DNA of 59,364 nucleotides, from assembly GCF_001431625.1 (NCBI RefSeq), contig NZ_LLXT01000035.1, positions 1 through 59,364 of the forward strand. Reading direction: 5' to 3'. This stretch comes from Stenotrophomonas geniculata ATCC 19374 = JCM 13324 (lineage in GTDB: Bacteria; Pseudomonadota; Gammaproteobacteria; Xanthomonadales; Xanthomonadaceae). The notes beneath the pieces were generated by a model that was given only the letters and a program-made list of their open reading frames with translations, was not told the DNA's origin and made no database searches. This document shows positions 17,839 to 28,677 of the stretch, one piece after another (positions within the stretch are counted from its first letter, which is position 1; every line of letters starts with the position of its first letter). A program made the position numbers and the translations under genes.

Positions 17839-18666
17839 TTAGCGGAACAACGCGTTCAACGCGGCCCCGGAAGCCGCCTGCTGCAGCCCATCGAAACGCC
17901 CCTCCTGCACGATCGGCTGTGTGGCCTGTATCAGCCCACCCCATGCCGCACGCGCAAGCGCACCGCCCAGGCTGACCCGGCGAACACCAAGTGCTGCGAT
18001 GTCCTGCAGGTTCAGCGGTGTCGGTCCACCAACCAGCAGGCTCACCGGTTTTGACCCTGCAGTGGCAACCACCGCGCTGATCTGCTCGCGCGTGCTGATG
18101 CCAGGCGCATACAGCACATCGGCACCGGCCTCGGCATAGGCCCGCAGGCGCTGCAGGGTGTCCTGCAGATCCGGCACGCCGACGAAGAAATTCTCCGCAC
18201 GCCCGACCAGCAGCACGTCACCGCCTGCGCGGTCGATGGCTGCACGGGCAGCGCGCAGGCGCTCGACCGCCTCGTCGATCGAACGCAGCGGTGCATCGGT
18301 GACGCCGCTGGCATCCTCGATCGACAACGCCGCGATGCCGGTGTCGATCGCTGCAGCCACCGCCTCCTCCACCGCCTGCGGCGTCGCGCCGAAGCCATCA
18401 CCGAAGTCGGCATTCAACGGCAACGGGGTCGCCGCCGCCATCAGGCGCAGATGCGCCAGCGTGGCCGGCAACGAAACCGCGCCATCCGGCCGCCCTTCGC
18501 TCCAGGCGCAGCCGGCACTGGTGGTGGCCAACGCCAGGAAGCCTTGCCGCTGCAGGTAGCGCGCACTGCCCACGTCCCACGGGTTGGGCAGCACGAAGCA
18601 CCCCTGCGCGTGCAGTTGGCGGAAAGACGCGCGCTTGTGCTGTGTGTCGGCATCGGGCGAGGTCAT
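17839..18666 (-). CDS. Isocitrate lyase/PEP mutase family protein
   Basis: The 275-residue TIM-barrel protein has FVLPNPWDVGSARYL at the start, NADFGDGFG (the metal-binding loop), SIEDASG, and DVLYAPGI followed by PVSLLVGG. These mark the phosphonopyruvate-hydrolase/PEP-mutase-like branch. The KKCGH catalytic loop of true isocitrate lyases is absent, as is usual in this subgroup. It probably acts on a 2-oxo- or 2-hydroxy-carboxylate C-C bond. The substrate is unknown and no phosphonate genes are adjacent. Confidence 0.87.
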   Translation of the reverse strand: MTSPDADTQHKRASFRQLHAQGCFVLPNPWDVGSARYLQRQGFLALATTSAGCAWSEGRPDGAVSLPATLAHLRLMAAATPLPLNADFGDGFGATPQAVEEAVAAAIDTGIAALSIEDASGVTDAPLRSIDEAVERLRAARAAIDRAGGDVLLVGRAENFFVGVPDLQDTLQRLRAYAEAGADVLYAPGISTREQISAVVATAGSKPVSLLVGGPTPLNLQDIAALGVRRVSLGGALARAAWGGLIQATQPIVQEGRFDGLQQAASGAALNALFR

Positions 18667-18834
18667 GGCAGGGCTCCGGGGCGGCAGACCTGCACCCTAG
18701 CCCGCCGTGCGGTCGCGCTCAATGGCATCGAAGCCGGCCATGCATGAAGTGATGCCCCCTGCTTATTGGACGCCACCGGCAGCCCTGCCCGAGCGTACGT
18801 GGTTGTCCACACCAGTGCCGCCACGGAGCCCTTC

Positions 18835-19563
18835 ATGCAGCCTGACCCGCAGCCCCTCATCGACGCCGGCGATGATGACGCCCACTGGGCCGACCTGCTC
18901 TCGCCGGCGCGGCGCCGCCTGATCGCTTCGGCGGGTCTGGCCGCCGGTGGCCTGGCCAGTGCGTCGACCGGCACCGCAGCACCGCGCGGCAACGACGCGG
19001 TGAATACCACCGAGCCTGGCCGCCCCGGCTTCCGTGTCATCGTGCCGCCAGCGCCGGAAGGGCGCAGCCCCTGGGGCCAGGCCACAGCCAGCGAACCGAC
19101 CCTGCGCCCGGCCAGCGTGCGTCCCGGCGAAGCCACCCTGCCCGCGACCCCACGCGCCTACACCGACATCAAGAGCTATCACGCGCATATCTACTTCGAC
19201 GAGGACAGCTTCGAGAAGGCTGCGCTGCTGCGACGCTGGGCGGCCGAGCGCTTCCCGGTGGAGCTGGGCAACTGGAACCTGGAGCCACGCGGACCACACG
19301 TCACCCCGTCGTTCTATTTCGGCTTCACCAACGACCTGCTGCCGGTGCTGGTGCCCTGGCTGCAGCTCAACAGCCTGGGCCTGACCATCCTGATCCACCC
19401 CAATACCGGTGATGGCCGTGCCGACCACCTGTATTACGCCTTGTGGGTGAACCGCGCGCAGCCGGTGAACGCCTACAACTGGCCGGCACCGAAGCCGGGG
19501 GAACGGGAGCCGCTGGAGGAGGTGTTCCCGAACGTGGTACCGACGGTGCCGCTGGAGACCTGA
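18835..19563 (+). CDS. DOPA 4,5-dioxygenase family protein
   Basis: The C-terminal ~110 residues carry the family core: YHAHIYFDEDS (His pair), EPRGPHVTPSF and ILIHPNTGDG. The N-terminal ~120 residues hold RRRLIASAGLAAGGLASAST, which looks like a Tat-type or membrane segment, but it sits about 20 residues in. Start ATG 18835 excludes a longer, unlikely extension. Plant and fungal relatives cleave DOPA to betalamic acid; bacterial ones are largely uncharacterised. Confidence 0.83.
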   Translation: MQPDPQPLIDAGDDDAHWADLLSPARRRLIASAGLAAGGLASASTGTAAPRGNDAVNTTEPGRPGFRVIVPPAPEGRSPWGQATASEPTLRPASVRPGEATLPATPRAYTDIKSYHAHIYFDEDSFEKAALLRRWAAERFPVELGNWNLEPRGPHVTPSFYFGFTNDLLPVLVPWLQLNSLGLTILIHPNTGDGRADHLYYALWVNRAQPVNAYNWPAPKPGEREPLEEVFPNVVPTVPLET

Positions 19564-19571
19564 CCCGCCTT

Positions 19572-19680
19572 TCCGGTGGGTGCGTAGCTTGCTGCGCATC
19601 TTGGGACGCCCTTCGGTGGGTGCGTAGCTTGCTGCGCACCTTGAGCCCCCCTCCGGTGGGTGCGTAGCTTGCTGCGCACC
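19572..19680. repeat. Three tandem copies of a 40-base repeat
   Basis: Each unit holds CGGTGGGTGCGTAGCTTGC followed by TGCGCA, with the second and third starting exactly 40 and 80 bases after the first. Within each, TGCGTAGC-TT-GCTGCGCA is a near-perfect palindrome, so these are REP-like units in a 40-base array. They occupy most of the first third of the 359-base gene-free spacer 19564-19922; the rest holds a possible operator at 19826-19847 and the aroQ leader. Confidence 0.85.
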
Positions 19681-19825
19681 GAACTTCCTTCTTCCACGCG
19701 TGGCGCGGCTCCCCCGGCAAGGCTCTTGCCGCCATCGTCGCCCTACGTGCACGCATCCCCCGCCCGCACGGCGTTCAGCGCGCCTTGATCCGCCGCCCCG
19801 CGTAGGGCCGCAAGCGCTTCGGCAG

Positions 19826-19847
19826 GTTTCAAACAAACGATTGAAAC
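19826..19847. promoter_or_regulatory. Inverted repeat upstream of aroQ-accBC
   Basis: GTTTCAA-N8-TTGAAAC is a perfect 7-base inverted repeat about 76 bases before aroQ. Its right arm overlaps TTGAAA, a fair -35 candidate with a weak -10 seventeen bases on. Its form suits a TetR-family fatty-acid-responsive regulator (PsrA-like sites contain CAAAC..GTTTG), but the regulator cannot be identified here. Confidence 0.4.
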
Positions 19848-19922
19848 GCAGCAAACTTCGCCGAACTGGACAGCATCCGCCGGTTCCGCCAGACTGCCGC
19901 CCTTTCCCGTCTTCCGGATCCC

Positions 19923-20372
19923 ATGGCGAAGCTGCTGGTCCTGCACGGCCCCAACCTCAACCTGCTCGGCACCCGCGAGCCGGAGGTCTACGGCCACACC
20001 ACGCTGGCCGACATCGACCAGGCGCTGGCGGCCCAGGCCTCGGCCGCCGGGCACGCGATGGAGAGCCTGCAGTCCAATGCCGAGCACGTACTGGTGGACC
20101 GCGTGCAGGCCGCGCGCGACGACGGAACCGCTTTCATCCTGATCAACCCCGCCGCCTTCACCCATACCTCGGTGGCCCTGCGCGATGCGCTGGCGGCGGT
20201 GGCGGTGCCGTTCATCGAGATCCACCTGTCCAATCCGCATACCCGCGAACCGTTCCGCCAGCACAGCTACTTCAGTGACAAGGCCGTGGGCGTGGTCTGC
20301 GGCTTCGGCGCCGACAGCTACCGCTACGCGATGGACGCGGCGCTGCTGCGCGTGCAGGCGGCCCGCGCGTGA
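19923..20372 (+). CDS. aroQ: Type II 3-dehydroquinate dehydratase
   Basis: The 149-residue enzyme of the shikimate pathway converts 3-dehydroquinate to 3-dehydroshikimate in the cytoplasm as a dodecamer. The family signature is intact: [18 protein letters not shown] with the catalytic Tyr, then [17 protein letters not shown] and the catalytic His in [14 protein letters not shown]. The length is normal. It opens an operon continuing to accC and overlaps the next gene by four bases. Confidence 0.97.
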   Translation: MAKLLVLHGPNLNLLGTREPEVYGHTTLADIDQALAAQASAAGHAMESLQSNAEHVLVDRVQAARDDGTAFILINPAAFTHTSVALRDALAAVAVPFIEIHLSNPHTREPFRQHSYFSDKAVGVVCGFGADSYRYAMDAALLRVQAARA

Positions 20373-20794
20373 ACGTGCTGCCGCGCGTGCTTGCCGGCGT
20401 TCTGGCGTGGGCCGGTCTCTGCGGTGCGGCCACGGCGTTCGACCGCAAGGACGAAGGCATCGACTGCGCACGTCCGACCACCACGATGGAGAGCGACCTG
20501 TGCGCCTCGGACGTGGCCGCAGCCGCTGATGTCGAACTCAATGCGGTGTATGCACAAGCCCGGCGCCAGCTGCGCACACCCGCCAACGGTGGCGGCTGCA
20601 GCTATTGCGGCGATGCCGAGCAGCAGCTGGTCCTGGCCCAGCGTGCCTGGATGCAGCTGCGCGACCACGACTGCAACGCCGTCTATGCCCTCAATTCCGA
20701 TGGCACGGCGCGCAACGGCGCACAGATGCGCTGCCTGATCACCCTCGCGCGCGACCGCACACGGCAGCTGCGCGAGTTCTACGAACTGCTTTGA
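20369..20794 (+). CDS. LprI-like periplasmic protein (lysozyme-inhibitor family)
   Basis: The 141-residue protein has a GTG start in a GTGA overlap with the aroQ stop, and a signal peptide ([15 protein letters not shown]). The mature domain has [17 protein letters not shown], then [10 protein letters not shown], then [13 protein letters not shown], which is the Cys-patterned helical LprI/DUF1311 fold. Family members can inhibit lysozyme in the periplasm. Its position between aroQ and accB, inside a conserved metabolic operon, is unusual and has no obvious pathway logic. Confidence 0.82.
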   Translation: MNVLPRVLAGVLAWAGLCGAATAFDRKDEGIDCARPTTTMESDLCASDVAAAADVELNAVYAQARRQLRTPANGGGCSYCGDAEQQLVLAQRAWMQLRDHDCNAVYALNSDGTARNGAQMRCLITLARDRTRQLREFYELL

Positions 20795-20847
20795 CCCGAG
20801 CGCGATGCGCTTCCCACCACACTGACATCAAGAGCAAAGAGGCCACC

Positions 20848-21327
20848 ATGGATCTCCGCAAAATCAAGAAGCTGATCGACCTGCTGGAAGAGTCGAACCT
20901 GGCTGAAATCGAAATCAAGGAAGGCGAAGAGTCGGTGCGCCTGTCGCGCGCCCCGGTGGCCGGCTATGCCGCCCCGGTCGCCGCCCCGGTGTATGCCGCT
21001 CCGGCTGCTCCGGCGCCGCAGGCGATGCCGATGCAGTCGCCGACCGAAGCTTCCACCGGCGGCACCGCCAAGCCGGGCCCGGCACTGCCGGAAGGCCACG
21101 TGCTGCGCTCGCCGATGGTCGGCACCTTCTACGCCTCGTCCGCTCCGGACAAGCCGGCCTTCGTCAGCGTGGGCCAGCAGGTCAAGGAAGGCGAGACCCT
21201 GGCCATCATCGAAGCGATGAAGATGTTCAACCCGATCGAAGCCGACAAGTCCGGCACCATCGTCGCCATCCTCGGCGAGAACGGCCAGCCGGTGGAATTC
21301 GACCAGCCGCTGTTCGTGATCGGCTGA
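20848..21327 (+). CDS. accB: Biotin carboxyl carrier protein of acetyl-CoA carboxylase
   Basis: The 159-residue BCCP has an N-terminal helical segment ([17 protein letters not shown]), an Ala/Pro-rich flexible linker at about 35-75, and the biotinyl domain with the modified Lys in [12 protein letters not shown]. It carries carboxybiotin between AccC and AccAD in fatty-acid synthesis. It is 10 bases before accC. Confidence 0.97.
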   Translation: MDLRKIKKLIDLLEESNLAEIEIKEGEESVRLSRAPVAGYAAPVAAPVYAAPAAPAPQAMPMQSPTEASTGGTAKPGPALPEGHVLRSPMVGTFYASSAPDKPAFVSVGQQVKEGETLAIIEAMKMFNPIEADKSGTIVAILGENGQPVEFDQPLFVIG

Positions 21328-21337
21328 GGGGCACGCC

Positions 21338-22705
21338 ATGCTCGACAAAGTCGTCATCGCCAACCGAGGGGAAATCGCGCTGCGCATCCTGCGCGCGTGC
21401 CACACCCTCGGCATCCGCACGGTGGCCGTGCACTCCACGGTCGACCGCAACCTCAAGCACGTGGCCATGGCCGACGAGTCGGTCTGCATCGGCCCGGCGC
21501 CGTCGCCGCAGAGCTACCTCAACATCCCGGCACTGATCGCCGCAGCGGAAGTCACCGACGCCCAGGCCATCCACCCGGGCTACGGCTTCCTGTCGGAGAA
21601 CGCCGACTTCGCCGAGCGGGTGGAAGAGTCCGGCTTCATCTTCATCGGCCCCAAGGCCGACACCATCCGCATGATGGGTGACAAGGTCGAAGCCATCCGC
21701 GCGATGAAGTCTGCCGGCGTGCCGTGCGTGCCCGGCTCGGGCGGCCCGCTGGGCGAGGACATCGTCGCCAACACCAAGATCGCCCGTGAGATCGGCTACC
21801 CGGTCATCATCAAGGCAGCCGGTGGCGGCGGTGGCCGCGGCATGCGCGTGGTGCACGCCGAAGCCTCGCTGAAGACCTCGATCGAAACCACCAAGAGCGA
21901 GGCCAAGGCCGCGTTCGGCAATGGCGAGGTCTACATGGAGAAGTTCCTGGAGAATCCGCGCCACGTGGAGATCCAGGTGCTGGCCGACGGCCAGGGCAAC
22001 GCCATCCACCTGGGTGAGCGCGACTGCTCGATGCAGCGCCGCCACCAGAAGGTGGTGGAAGAAGCGCCGGCCCCGGGCATCACCGCCGAGCAGCGCGAGC
22101 AGATCGGCAAGGTGTGCGTGGAAGCCTGCATCCGCATTGGTTATCGCGGCGCCGGCACTTTCGAGTTCCTGTACGAGGACGGCCGCTTCTACTTCATCGA
22201 AATGAACACCCGCATCCAGGTGGAACATCCGGTCACCGAAATGGTCACCGGCATCGACCTGGTGGCCGAGCAGCTGAAGATCGCCGCCGGCCAGAAGCTG
22301 TCGATCAAGCAGAGTGACGTGGTGCTGACCGGCCATGCCATCGAATGCCGCATCAACGCCGAAGATGCAGAAACGTTCGTGCCGAGCCCGGGCACCATCA
22401 CCGGCTTCCATCCGCCGGGCGGCCCCGGCGTGCGCGTGGACACCCACATCTACAGTGGCTACCGCGTGCCGTCGAACTACGACTCGATGATCGGCAAGCT
22501 GATCGTGCACGGCCCGGACCGCGAAACCGCCATTGCCCGCATGCGCGTGGCACTGAGCGAAATGGTGGTCGATGGCATCAAGACCAACGTCGCCCTGCAG
22601 CAGCGGATCATGCGCGACAAGGGCTTCCAGGCCGGTGGCCAGAACATCCACTACCTGGAAAAGCGTTTGGCCGAACGCAAGAACAAGCCGATCGCGCTGA
22701 CCTGA
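21338..22705 (+). CDS. accC: Biotin carboxylase subunit of acetyl-CoA carboxylase
   Basis: The 455-residue ATP-grasp enzyme carboxylates biotin on AccB. It shows the full pattern: [17 protein letters not shown], the glycine-rich ATP loop ([11 protein letters not shown]), [10 protein letters not shown], and [14 protein letters not shown]. It matches E. coli AccC length. It is the last gene of the aroQ operon, followed by a strong terminator. Confidence 0.98.
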   Translation: MLDKVVIANRGEIALRILRACHTLGIRTVAVHSTVDRNLKHVAMADESVCIGPAPSPQSYLNIPALIAAAEVTDAQAIHPGYGFLSENADFAERVEESGFIFIGPKADTIRMMGDKVEAIRAMKSAGVPCVPGSGGPLGEDIVANTKIAREIGYPVIIKAAGGGGGRGMRVVHAEASLKTSIETTKSEAKAAFGNGEVYMEKFLENPRHVEIQVLADGQGNAIHLGERDCSMQRRHQKVVEEAPAPGITAEQREQIGKVCVEACIRIGYRGAGTFEFLYEDGRFYFIEMNTRIQVEHPVTEMVTGIDLVAEQLKIAAGQKLSIKQSDVVLTGHAIECRINAEDAETFVPSPGTITGFHPPGGPGVRVDTHIYSGYRVPSNYDSMIGKLIVHGPDRETAIARMRVALSEMVVDGIKTNVALQQRIMRDKGFQAGGQNIHYLEKRLAERKNKPIALT

Positions 22706-22727
22706 TCGGTGCCCGGTGCTGGACATG

Positions 22728-22755
22728 AAAAGGGCGGGGATATTCCCGCCCTTTT
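22728..22755 (+). terminator. Rho-independent terminator of the aroQ-accBC operon
   Basis: AAAAGGGCGGG and CCCGCCCTTTT form an 11-base stem around a six-base loop, with T-run TTTTCTGTT after it, 22 bases past the accC stop. The A-run on the left makes it potentially bidirectional. Confidence 0.9.
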
Positions 22756-22763
22756 CTGTTGCT

Positions 22764-22823
22764 GCAGGGCCGAGTCCCTGCCCGGCTTGCCAGAAGCCCG
22801 GCCGAGCGTGGGCTCGGCTCTAC
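22764..22823. repeat. SMAG/GTAG REP pair, left member degenerate
   Basis: GCCGAGC..GGGCTCGGCTCTAC at 22801-22823 is a full element. The facing copy at 22764-22787 (GCAGGGCCGAG..CCCGGCTT) has lost the GTAG box to GCAG and has mismatches in its stem. Confidence 0.7.
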
Positions 22824-22833
22824 AGCAGGCGCA

Positions 22834-23208
22834 TCAGCGCTTGTCGGCCGCTTCGGCCGGAATCTGCGAGTTCGCCAGCGGACGCACGCCATTGGGCGAG
22901 GTCGGGTCGACGATCACCATGGTCTCGGTCGAACCATCCGGCCACACCACCTGGAAGGTGCTGCCCGCCGGCAGCGACGCGAACGGCATGCCGCTCTGCG
23001 CGCGATAGACCGCGGCCACCTGGCTGGCACCGGCACGGCGCACGTCTTCCTGCGCCTTCACCGTGGTCAGTTCCACCTTCGACAGATGCCGGTAGCGATC
23101 TTCATAGGTATCGATCATCAACAGGCCAACCGCGCCGGCCGAGTAGGCCACGAACAGGGCCACCCAGAACCAGAACTTGGCCCCGTGCAGGAATCGGCGG
23201 TAGTTCAT
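22834..23208 (-). CDS. Small membrane-anchored hypothetical protein
   Basis: The 124-residue protein has one membrane helix (FWFWVALFVAYSAGAVGLLMI, residues ~11-31), then a helical linker and a beta-rich periplasmic domain (STFQVVWPDGSTETMVIVDP). The start overlaps the stop of the preceding gene as ATGA, so translation is coupled. I do not recognise the family. The two products may work together at the inner membrane. Confidence 0.75.
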   Translation of the reverse strand: MNYRRFLHGAKFWFWVALFVAYSAGAVGLLMIDTYEDRYRHLSKVELTTVKAQEDVRRAGASQVAAVYRAQSGMPFASLPAGSTFQVVWPDGSTETMVIVDPTSPNGVRPLANSQIPAEAADKR

Positions 23209-24170
23209 TGCTCGTTCCTCTTTCCAACCAATCGCTTGATCCATTCCTTCATCTTCCCAGCGCCCTGCCGCGATACCGCAGCGTCATACACGAAATCCCG
23301 GAAATCCTGCGTACCATCCTGCGAACAGATCCCTCCGTTCGCACAAAAACTGTTGACCAGCACACTGTCTGCCCCACACGGTAGACCGAGTTCGCAGGCC
23401 GCAAGCCGCCAAGCGAGTTCACTGAGCTGCTCGCCCGCCACCAGGCCGTTGAGCGCACGGTCACCCGAGGCGCGCACGCCCATGCCCGGTGCGATCGCCA
23501 TGAAGGCCTCCGGGTCGCGCGAGGTGCGCACCCGTTCAACCAGGTCACGGCGGTACTCGGGGCTGTCCTGCAGCGGCTCTCCCTCGGCGAACAACGCAGC
23601 CTCTGCAGCCAGATTGCCTTGTGCGGCCGCCTTGCGACGTTCGGACAGCACCAGGGCCGTGCCCAGCTTGTCGCCCGGCACGAAACCACCACAACGCTGC
23701 GCGACGCGTTCGCGCGCCTGCACCATCGCCGGCGCGGCGGTCAGGCCCAGCCCGGCCAGCACGTTGTTGTCCAGGCGGTAGCCACCCGGATCGACCGCGT
23801 ACTGCGCGCAATAGTCATAGACACGGCTGAGCATCCAGCGCGCCTCGTGGTTGCCTTCGTCCGCCTGCACACGCAACCGCTGTGCATAGGCATACAGGTC
23901 GGTGGCGTCTTCGATATCGGCGCGGAGATCCAGGGGCAGCCCGGACGGCAATGCATTGCCACGCTCGAAGGGTGCCAGGCGGCGCGCGAGCGCCTCCGGC
24001 ATCACCGGCAGCGGCGCCGCACTGTCAGTGGCTGCCACCCCACCTGCCAGATCCGCCGACGCCAGCGAAGAGGTCGCGGCATGGCCGCTGGCCCGATAAC
24101 CGGCCACGCCCAGCACGGCCACGGCCGGCAGTACGAGCAACCAGGTTTTCAGGGTCGGAGCGAAGGCCAT
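23205..24170 (-). CDS. Exported or membrane-anchored hypothetical protein
   Basis: The 321-residue protein has an N-terminal hydrophobic helix ([20 protein letters not shown]). The mainly helical domain contains paired cysteines ([30 protein letters not shown]), which suggests disulfides and periplasmic location. The middle ([25 protein letters not shown]) is reminiscent of Sel1/TPR helices but no repeat is convincing. The start ATG 24170 precedes the hydrophobic segment. It is divergent from prmA. Confidence 0.72.
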   Translation of the reverse strand: MAFAPTLKTWLLVLPAVAVLGVAGYRASGHAATSSLASADLAGGVAATDSAAPLPVMPEALARRLAPFERGNALPSGLPLDLRADIEDATDLYAYAQRLRVQADEGNHEARWMLSRVYDYCAQYAVDPGGYRLDNNVLAGLGLTAAPAMVQARERVAQRCGGFVPGDKLGTALVLSERRKAAAQGNLAAEAALFAEGEPLQDSPEYRRDLVERVRTSRDPEAFMAIAPGMGVRASGDRALNGLVAGEQLSELAWRLAACELGLPCGADSVLVNSFCANGGICSQDGTQDFRDFVYDAAVSRQGAGKMKEWIKRLVGKRNEQ

Positions 24171-24333
24171 CGGCGGCGGTGAGCGATGCGGCGGACAGGA
24201 AAGCACGAAGTTTAGCAAGGCCCGACGGGCCTGTCTGAACGGGCTTCGTTCATCTCGGAGCGGCATCTCAGGCGATACGGAGACGCCCCGATGGTCTAGC
24301 ATGGCCCCCTTTCCCGCGATTGCCCCCACCGCC

Positions 24334-25254
24334 ATGCCGTTTCTGGAACTGACCCTGCGTTGCACCGAAGCTACCCAGCCCCGCTATGAGAATGCGCTGG
24401 AGGACGTCGGCGCACTGGCCGTCACGCTGCTTGATGCCGAGGCCGATACCAGCAACGAACAGGCCATCCTCGAGCCGGGCGTGGGCGAGACCCCGCTGTG
24501 GGACACGCTGGTGCTGAGCGCGCTGTTCCCCGCCGACAGCAACGCGCTGTTGCTGCTGGCCGCACTGGAATCCTTCGATCCGGAACTGGACTGGAGCAGC
24601 GGCAGCTTCCGCGCGGTCGAGGATGAAGACTGGGAACGCGCCTGGATCGACCAGTTCCAGCCGATGGACTTCGGCAGCCGTACCTGGATCGTGCCGTGGA
24701 ACCATGAACTGCCCGATGCCGCACAGGCCGCCGATGCCGCCGTGGTGCGGCTGGACCCGGGCCTGGCGTTCGGTTCGGGCACCCACCCGACCACCGCACT
24801 GTGCCTGCGCTGGCTGGACCAGTTGGCAGGCGATGGCCTGCTGCAGGGCCAGCGCGTGCTCGACTTCGGTTGCGGCTCGGGCATCCTCGCACTGGCCGCG
24901 CTGAAGCTGGGCGCCGCTGAAGCCATCGGCGTGGACAACGATCCGCAGGCCCTGGTCGCCACCGCCGACAATGCCGAACGCAACGGCGAACAGGCCCGCA
25001 TGCACGTGTACCTGCCGCAGGACGAACCGGTCGCGACCTATCCGATCGTGGTCGCCAACATCCTCGCCTCGGCGCTGGATGCGCTGGCCGAACTGCTGGC
25101 CGCGCGCGTCGCTGCCGGTGGCCGCATCGCCCTGTCCGGCATCCTGCATGGCCAGGAAGGTGAACTGCTGCAGCGCTATGCGGCCTGGTTCGACGATCTG
25201 CAGGCCACCCAGGATGGCGACTGGATGCGCATCACCGGCGTGCGCCGCGCCTGA
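24334..25254 (+). CDS. prmA: Ribosomal protein L11 methyltransferase
   Basis: The 306-residue SAM-dependent enzyme trimethylates L11. Its hallmarks are [21 protein letters not shown], the SAM motif [19 protein letters not shown] with acidic GVDND, and [13 protein letters not shown] as the substrate-loop motif. The N-terminal ~90 residues are the L11-binding region. I chose ATG 24334 because PrmA begins MPFLELTL. It is usually first in the prmA-DUF3426-fis set, as here. Confidence 0.96.
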   Translation: MPFLELTLRCTEATQPRYENALEDVGALAVTLLDAEADTSNEQAILEPGVGETPLWDTLVLSALFPADSNALLLLAALESFDPELDWSSGSFRAVEDEDWERAWIDQFQPMDFGSRTWIVPWNHELPDAAQAADAAVVRLDPGLAFGSGTHPTTALCLRWLDQLAGDGLLQGQRVLDFGCGSGILALAALKLGAAEAIGVDNDPQALVATADNAERNGEQARMHVYLPQDEPVATYPIVVANILASALDALAELLAARVAAGGRIALSGILHGQEGELLQRYAAWFDDLQATQDGDWMRITGVRRA

Positions 25255-25296
25255 TCGTGGTTGAATGACCGCTGGATCCGAGCCCGCGCCCTGAGC

Positions 25297-26456
<1,160 letters not shown>

Positions 26457-26468
26457 GCGCACCGATGT

Positions 26469-26590
26469 GTAGAGTCGAGCCATGCTCGACTGCTCCTGCG
26501 CCGGGCAACACGTGAAAGGCAGTCGAGCATGGCTCGACGCTACAGAAGCGGGGCAATGCCGTTCCAGTAGAGCCACGCCATGCGTGGGTG
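26469..26590. repeat. SMAG/GTAG cluster of three elements
   Basis: A facing pair of GTCGAG-type units lies at 26469-26491 and 26521-26543. A third unit of another subtype (GTAGAGCCACGCC..GCGTGG) lies at 26567-26590. They fill the spacer between fis and the opposite-strand lipid operon. Confidence 0.85.
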
Positions 26591-26604
26591 GACGCCCGGC
26601 GGAA

Positions 26605-27600
26605 TCAGCCACCCCCGCCCGCCTTCCAGTAATACCGCACCACGTGGAAGAACACCGGCGCGGCGAAGCACACCGAATCCAGCCGGTCGAGCATGCCACC
26701 ATGGCCCTCGATCATGTGGCCCCAGTCCTTGATGCCACGATCACGCTTGATCGCCGACATCACCAGGCCGCCCCAGAACCCCATCAGGTTGATCAGCAGC
26801 GACAGGCCGAACGCCTGCAGCGGCGTGAACGGGGTGATCCACCACAGCGCCGCACCCAGCGCGCTGGCACTCAGCACGCCGCCCACGAAGCCCTCCACCG
26901 TCTTCGACGGCGACAGCTTCGGCGCGATCAGGTGCTTGCCCAGCAGCTTGCCCCAGATGTACTGCAGCACGTCCGAGGACTGCACCACGATCACCAGGAA
27001 GGCGAACAGCAACACGTTGCGCGACGGATCATGGCCGGGCACGTGCAGGTTCAGCAGCAGCGGCACATGCGAGATGCAGAACACGCAGATCATCAGCCCC
27101 CACTGGACCTTCGCGGTCCGCTCCAGGTAGTGCGTGGTATCACCACCGATGGTCGACAGGATCGGCAGGAACAGGAACGCATAGACCGGAATCAGCAGCG
27201 TGTACATGCCGTACCAGTCGATCCACACCAGGTAGTACTGCCACGGCAGGACGATGTAGAACGCGGCCAGCAGCGCGTAGTAGTCGCCCGAGCGGGTCGG
27301 CGCCAGGGTGATGAACTCGCGCAACGCGAACAGCGAGATGATCGCGAACAGCACGATCACCCCGGCACGTCCGAAGAACAGCGCCAGCCCGACCACGATC
27401 GCCATCACCCACCAGGCGCGGATGCGTGACACCAGGTTGGCGATGACTGCACTGGGCTGGCCGCGCTGGCGCCAGCGCAGGGTCTCGGCCACCAGCGTGG
27501 CCAGCACCAGCACCGCGCCGACACCAGCAAACAGCAGGCCAGTCTGCTGGCCGACACTCTGCGTTGCCAGATCGCCAGATACATCCAACACGAAACTCAT
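26605..27600 (-). CDS. CdsA-like phosphatidate cytidylyltransferase (YnbB-like)
   Basis: The 331-residue, eight-or-more-helix membrane protein has the CDP-diglyceride synthetase signature (SSDVLQYIWGKLLGK, then LSPSKTVEGFVGG). The second conserved site is GIKDWG with EGHGGMLDRLDS. It would make CDP-activated lipid from phosphatidate and CTP. It is the last gene of the six-gene operon and overlaps the acyltransferase gene as ATGA. The normal cdsA must lie elsewhere, so this is a second, specialised copy. Confidence 0.88.
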   Translation of the reverse strand: MSFVLDVSGDLATQSVGQQTGLLFAGVGAVLVLATLVAETLRWRQRGQPSAVIANLVSRIRAWWVMAIVVGLALFFGRAGVIVLFAIISLFALREFITLAPTRSGDYYALLAAFYIVLPWQYYLVWIDWYGMYTLLIPVYAFLFLPILSTIGGDTTHYLERTAKVQWGLMICVFCISHVPLLLNLHVPGHDPSRNVLLFAFLVIVVQSSDVLQYIWGKLLGKHLIAPKLSPSKTVEGFVGGVLSASALGAALWWITPFTPLQAFGLSLLINLMGFWGGLVMSAIKRDRGIKDWGHMIEGHGGMLDRLDSVCFAAPVFFHVVRYYWKAGGGG

Positions 27601-28226
27601 GCACGACCTCCATTCGGCGCCAGGTCCAGCAGCGCCTGCCGGCTGCGGGCCAGGAAGGCGGCCTTGTCCTCGTCGGCCTGCAGTCGCAGCGGCGTACCGA
27701 AGGTAGCCGTGCACAACAAGGGCAGCGGCAGGAAGCGGCCCTTGGGCATCACCCGCTTCAGGTTGTCGATCCACACCGGCACGAACTCCAGTTCCGGCCG
27801 CTGCCGCGCCAGATGGTAGATGCCGCTCTTGAACGGCAGCAGCGGCTCGTCGCCGACATTGCGCGTGCCTTCCGGGAACAGGATCAGCGAACAGCCTTCA
27901 TCGACCGCTTCGCGCAGCACCTGCAACGGGTCCTGCTGGCGATGCCCGGCCTCGCGCTCGACCAGCACGCCGTTGAACACCGCGTCGATCAGGTAGCGGC
28001 GCAGGCCGTCGCGCTGCCAGTACTCCGCCGCCGCCACCGGACGCACCTGGCGGCGCAGGGCCAGTGGCATCGACGACCAGATCAGCACGAAGTCACCGTG
28101 GCTGGCGTGGTTGCCGTAGTAGACGCGGTGCTCGCTGGACGGCGCGCAGCCGATCCACAGCGCGCGCGCGCCGGTCACCACATGGATCGCGCCACTGCAG
28201 GCGCGGGCAATCAGTTCGGCGAACAT
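27597..28226 (-). CDS. PlsC-type 1-acylglycerol-3-phosphate acyltransferase
   Basis: The 209-residue acyltransferase has NHASHGD (the H-x4-D catalytic site) and FPEGTR (phosphate binding) in the right order. The C-terminal part has VPVWIDNLKRVMPKGRF. A GGGAGGG site lies just before ATG 28226. It should acylate a lysophosphatidate-like acceptor. E. coli ynbABCD has no such gene, so the operon here can make its own diacyl precursor. Confidence 0.88.
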   Translation of the reverse strand: MFAELIARACSGAIHVVTGARALWIGCAPSSEHRVYYGNHASHGDFVLIWSSMPLALRRQVRPVAAAEYWQRDGLRRYLIDAVFNGVLVEREAGHRQQDPLQVLREAVDEGCSLILFPEGTRNVGDEPLLPFKSGIYHLARQRPELEFVPVWIDNLKRVMPKGRFLPLPLLCTATFGTPLRLQADEDKAAFLARSRQALLDLAPNGGRA

Positions 28227-28239
28227 CCATCCCTCCCGT

Positions 28240-28677
28240 TCACGTCTGCGGCCACAGCACCGCCAGCAGCACCAGCACCAGCTGCACCGCCGTCAGCAGG
28301 TACTGACGCAGCAGCAGGCGGCGCATGCCGGCCCATCGCAGATCCCATCCCCGCGACGGTTCCGCTCCCGGTGTGCGGCGCAGGCCACTGTCATGCAGCA
28401 GCCGGTCGATGCGTTGCGCCGCGGCCTCATCATTCAAGCCTTCATCGCGCAGCAGCTGCAGCAGGCTGGCATCGAGTGCCACCCGCCACGCGTGATAGGC
28501 CTGGGCGACGCCTGCCACCACGCTGAGCAGCATCAGTCCGGCGGCAAGCATCGCCAGCCCGGGCTCGATGCCGAGCAGCAGCAACGCCACCAGCAGCAGC
28601 CCCAGCGACAGGCCTGCCGGCCAACGCCCCTGCCGCAGCAGCAGCTGCATGGTCGGAATATCAGGCGTGGTGCTCAT
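28240..28677 (-). CDS. Small four-helix membrane protein of the lipid operon
   Basis: The 145-residue protein has hydrophobic segments near 20-38, 41-60 and 123-141 flanking a cytoplasmic helical region rich in Arg and Asp (DEAAAQRIDRLLHDSGLRR). No family is recognised. It overlaps the preceding gene by ATGA and is 13 bases before the acyltransferase start, so its place in the operon is certain though its job is not. A scaffold or substrate-presenting role is conjecture. Confidence 0.7.
   Translation of the reverse strand: MSTTPDIPTMQLLLRQGRWPAGLSLGLLLVALLLLGIEPGLAMLAAGLMLLSVVAGVAQAYHAWRVALDASLLQLLRDEGLNDEAAAQRIDRLLHDSGLRRTPGAEPSRGWDLRWAGMRRLLLRQYLLTAVQLVLVLLAVLWPQT

Noticed and set aside
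19572..19680. Possible CRISPR array
   Set aside because: The three units are a continuous tandem repeat with near-identical interiors, no distinct spacers and no cas genes.
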